64,000 bases of DNA from Setoptus koraiensis (lineage: Eukaryota; Arthropoda): positions 24,157,963 to 24,221,962 of the forward strand of contig CM106585.1 in assembly GCA_048013815.1 (NCBI GenBank), in the 5' to 3' direction. Under the pieces are notes generated by a model, which searched no databases, was not told where the DNA came from, and saw only the letters and a list, made by a program, of their open reading frames with translations. Positions 63,213-64,000 of the stretch are shown piece by piece (the first letter of the stretch is position 1; every line of letters begins with the position of its first letter). The position numbers and the translations under genes are program-made.

Positions 63213-63323
63213 TTTAATTATAAATTATTAATAATGTAATATTTATGTACTATAAGATAAGAATAATATATTATTTTAATATGGGTGTATAATTATAATA
63301 TTGATACGGTATTTCTAGTGATG

Positions 63324-63354
<31 letters not shown>
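63324..63354. repeat. (ATA)10 microsatellite in the clathrin 5' leader region
   Basis: Uninterrupted trinucleotide run between the clathrin ATG and the minus-strand TATA-like box. It accounts for part of the longer TATA-to-ATG distance compared with Hsp70. Confidence 0.9.
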
Positions 63355-63424
63355 GGATACTGGTGATAGATTAAACGTTACTGGTTGCATGTGAATTCTT
63401 AGAATGGTAGGTGGTAAAATAAAT

Positions 63425-63599
63425 TTATATATCGGCACAGAATGTAGTGCGCAGCGACGAAAGAATTGGAACAGAGTAGGCACAGAACAAACAAGTGAGC
63501 ATTTTGGGCGCGCAGCAGTCAAATAAATCGATGGGTGTAATTTTTCTAACAGAACTTTCCTGAATTTTTCAGTTGTGCCCTTACTCTTCTCGAATATTC
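63425..63599 (-). promoter_or_regulatory. Putative heat-shock-type promoter on the clathrin side: TATA box and two HSEs
   Basis: Two perfect three-unit HSEs, GAActTTCctGAA (63552-63564) and TTCtcGAAtaTTC (63587-63599), lie upstream of a minus-strand GATATATAAA (63425-63433). That box is about 215 nt before the clathrin ATG. In the Hsp70 promoter the box is also preceded by GA (GATATATAC) and sits 174 nt from its ATG. The HSEs are symmetric and could equally serve the plus-strand Hsp70 as distal elements. They have no counterpart upstream of Hsp70 copy 1. Confidence 0.6.
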
Positions 63600-63649
63600 T
63601 AGGAGCGTGGAATGCTCGAATCTCCTCTAGCAATGGAATGACGCACCAC

Positions 63650-64000
63650 GGCTGTATCAAGGCTTTGAAAATGGACGTTCGCTCGCAGCCGGTATCTTTC
63701 TTCTTTCCCCTTTTCCCCTATTTGACGCATGCGCAAAACTACTGCTTCGAACTGTTGTTGAATCCAGGCTGAAGTTCAGTCGCTGAACACACGTGAAACT
63801 TCAGGAACATTCTAGAAGGAGTGAGCGCACATCTGAAAAAGTTCGCGAAAGTTCCTCGCTCACGATATATACATGTACTTCTTCATCGGATTTATCCACA
63901 TAAATTTTCAAAATACAACAAATCTAATCGACTAAATCAATCTAGTTCTAAAATTGCAAAATATAATCCAAAGTAAAAAAGTCTAGGAAACTGAAACTAA
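63650..64000 (+). promoter_or_regulatory. Promoter and 5' UTR of a second Hsp70 gene, cut off by the right edge
   Basis: This block repeats 19551-19900 in the same orientation. The five-unit HSE (63795-63817), the three-unit HSE (63842-63854) and TATATA (63866-63871) are all present. About 88 bp from GAACACACGTG through the TATA box are identical, as are the last 60-odd bases of the 5' UTR. The window ends exactly 44,100 bp after the matching base of copy 1 (19900), whose ATG comes 46 nt later. An Hsp70 start codon is therefore expected about 46 nt past the edge. Confidence 0.92.

Noticed and set aside
63271-63660. Minus-strand frame of 129 codons upstream of clathrin
   Set aside because: It spans the divergent promoter region with its HSEs and an ATA repeat and has no homology.
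1-64000. Transposons, virus-derived elements, CRISPR arrays, rRNA
   Set aside because: No reverse transcriptase, transposase, integrase or capsid-like frame, no long terminal repeats and no regularly spaced repeat array was seen by reading; small decayed elements could have been missed.

Overview
The window reads as nuclear DNA of an arthropod. Introns are GT-AG and mostly short (about 70-130 bp), poly(A) signals follow the stop codons, and the genome is AT-rich and loaded with CAA/GTT trinucleotide runs. The gene set (Toll-ligand cytokine, clathrin, AP-1 mu, FHOD formin, TMEM63) is animal. A UDP-glycosyltransferase without signal peptide or membrane anchor recalls the bacterial-type UGTs known from spider mites, so a chelicerate, perhaps an acariform mite, is my best guess; this is inference.

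Layout. 1-3.9 kb: minus-strand 5' end of a FHOD-type formin (Fhos) with two possible first exons; the rest lies beyond the left edge. 6.3-23 kb: a compact, intron-poor housekeeping block: Tmem63 (-), Dpm3 (+), AP-1 mu (-), a UGT (+), an eIF3j-like protein (+), the exosome subunit EXOSC5/Rrp46 (-), mitochondrial rRNA dimethyltransferase TFB1M (+) and a heat-shock Hsp70 (+). 22.1-47.7 kb: a minus-strand Spatzle-like cytokine gene with a 6.2 kb low-complexity exon and, in my model, a 17.6 kb first intron. 47.7-58 kb: mostly non-coding, microsatellite-rich, with a few weak exon candidates. 58-63.2 kb: clathrin heavy chain (-). 63.2-64 kb: a divergent promoter region that ends in the promoter and 5' UTR of a second Hsp70, whose start codon should lie just past the right edge.

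The most striking observations are two. First, the clathrin heavy chain begins with a stretch ([13 protein letters not shown]...) that is nearly the Hsp70 N-terminus ([13 protein letters not shown]...) in protein and in DNA, placed in front of the normal clathrin start LPIRF, downstream of heat-shock elements and head to head with an Hsp70 promoter. It looks like a clathrin gene that took over the 5' end of an inverted Hsp70 copy. Second, the Spatzle-like protein carries a roughly 2,100-residue Q/T/N/M/S-rich pro-region before an otherwise recognisable cystine knot.

Functionally the genes are mostly unrelated housekeeping loci. Clathrin, AP-1 mu and Hsp70 do meet in one pathway: AP-1 recruits clathrin, and Hsp70-family ATPases uncoat it through the C-terminal LMLT motif, which is present here. 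No rRNA or tRNA genes, CRISPR arrays, or recognisable transposon or virus-derived genes were seen.
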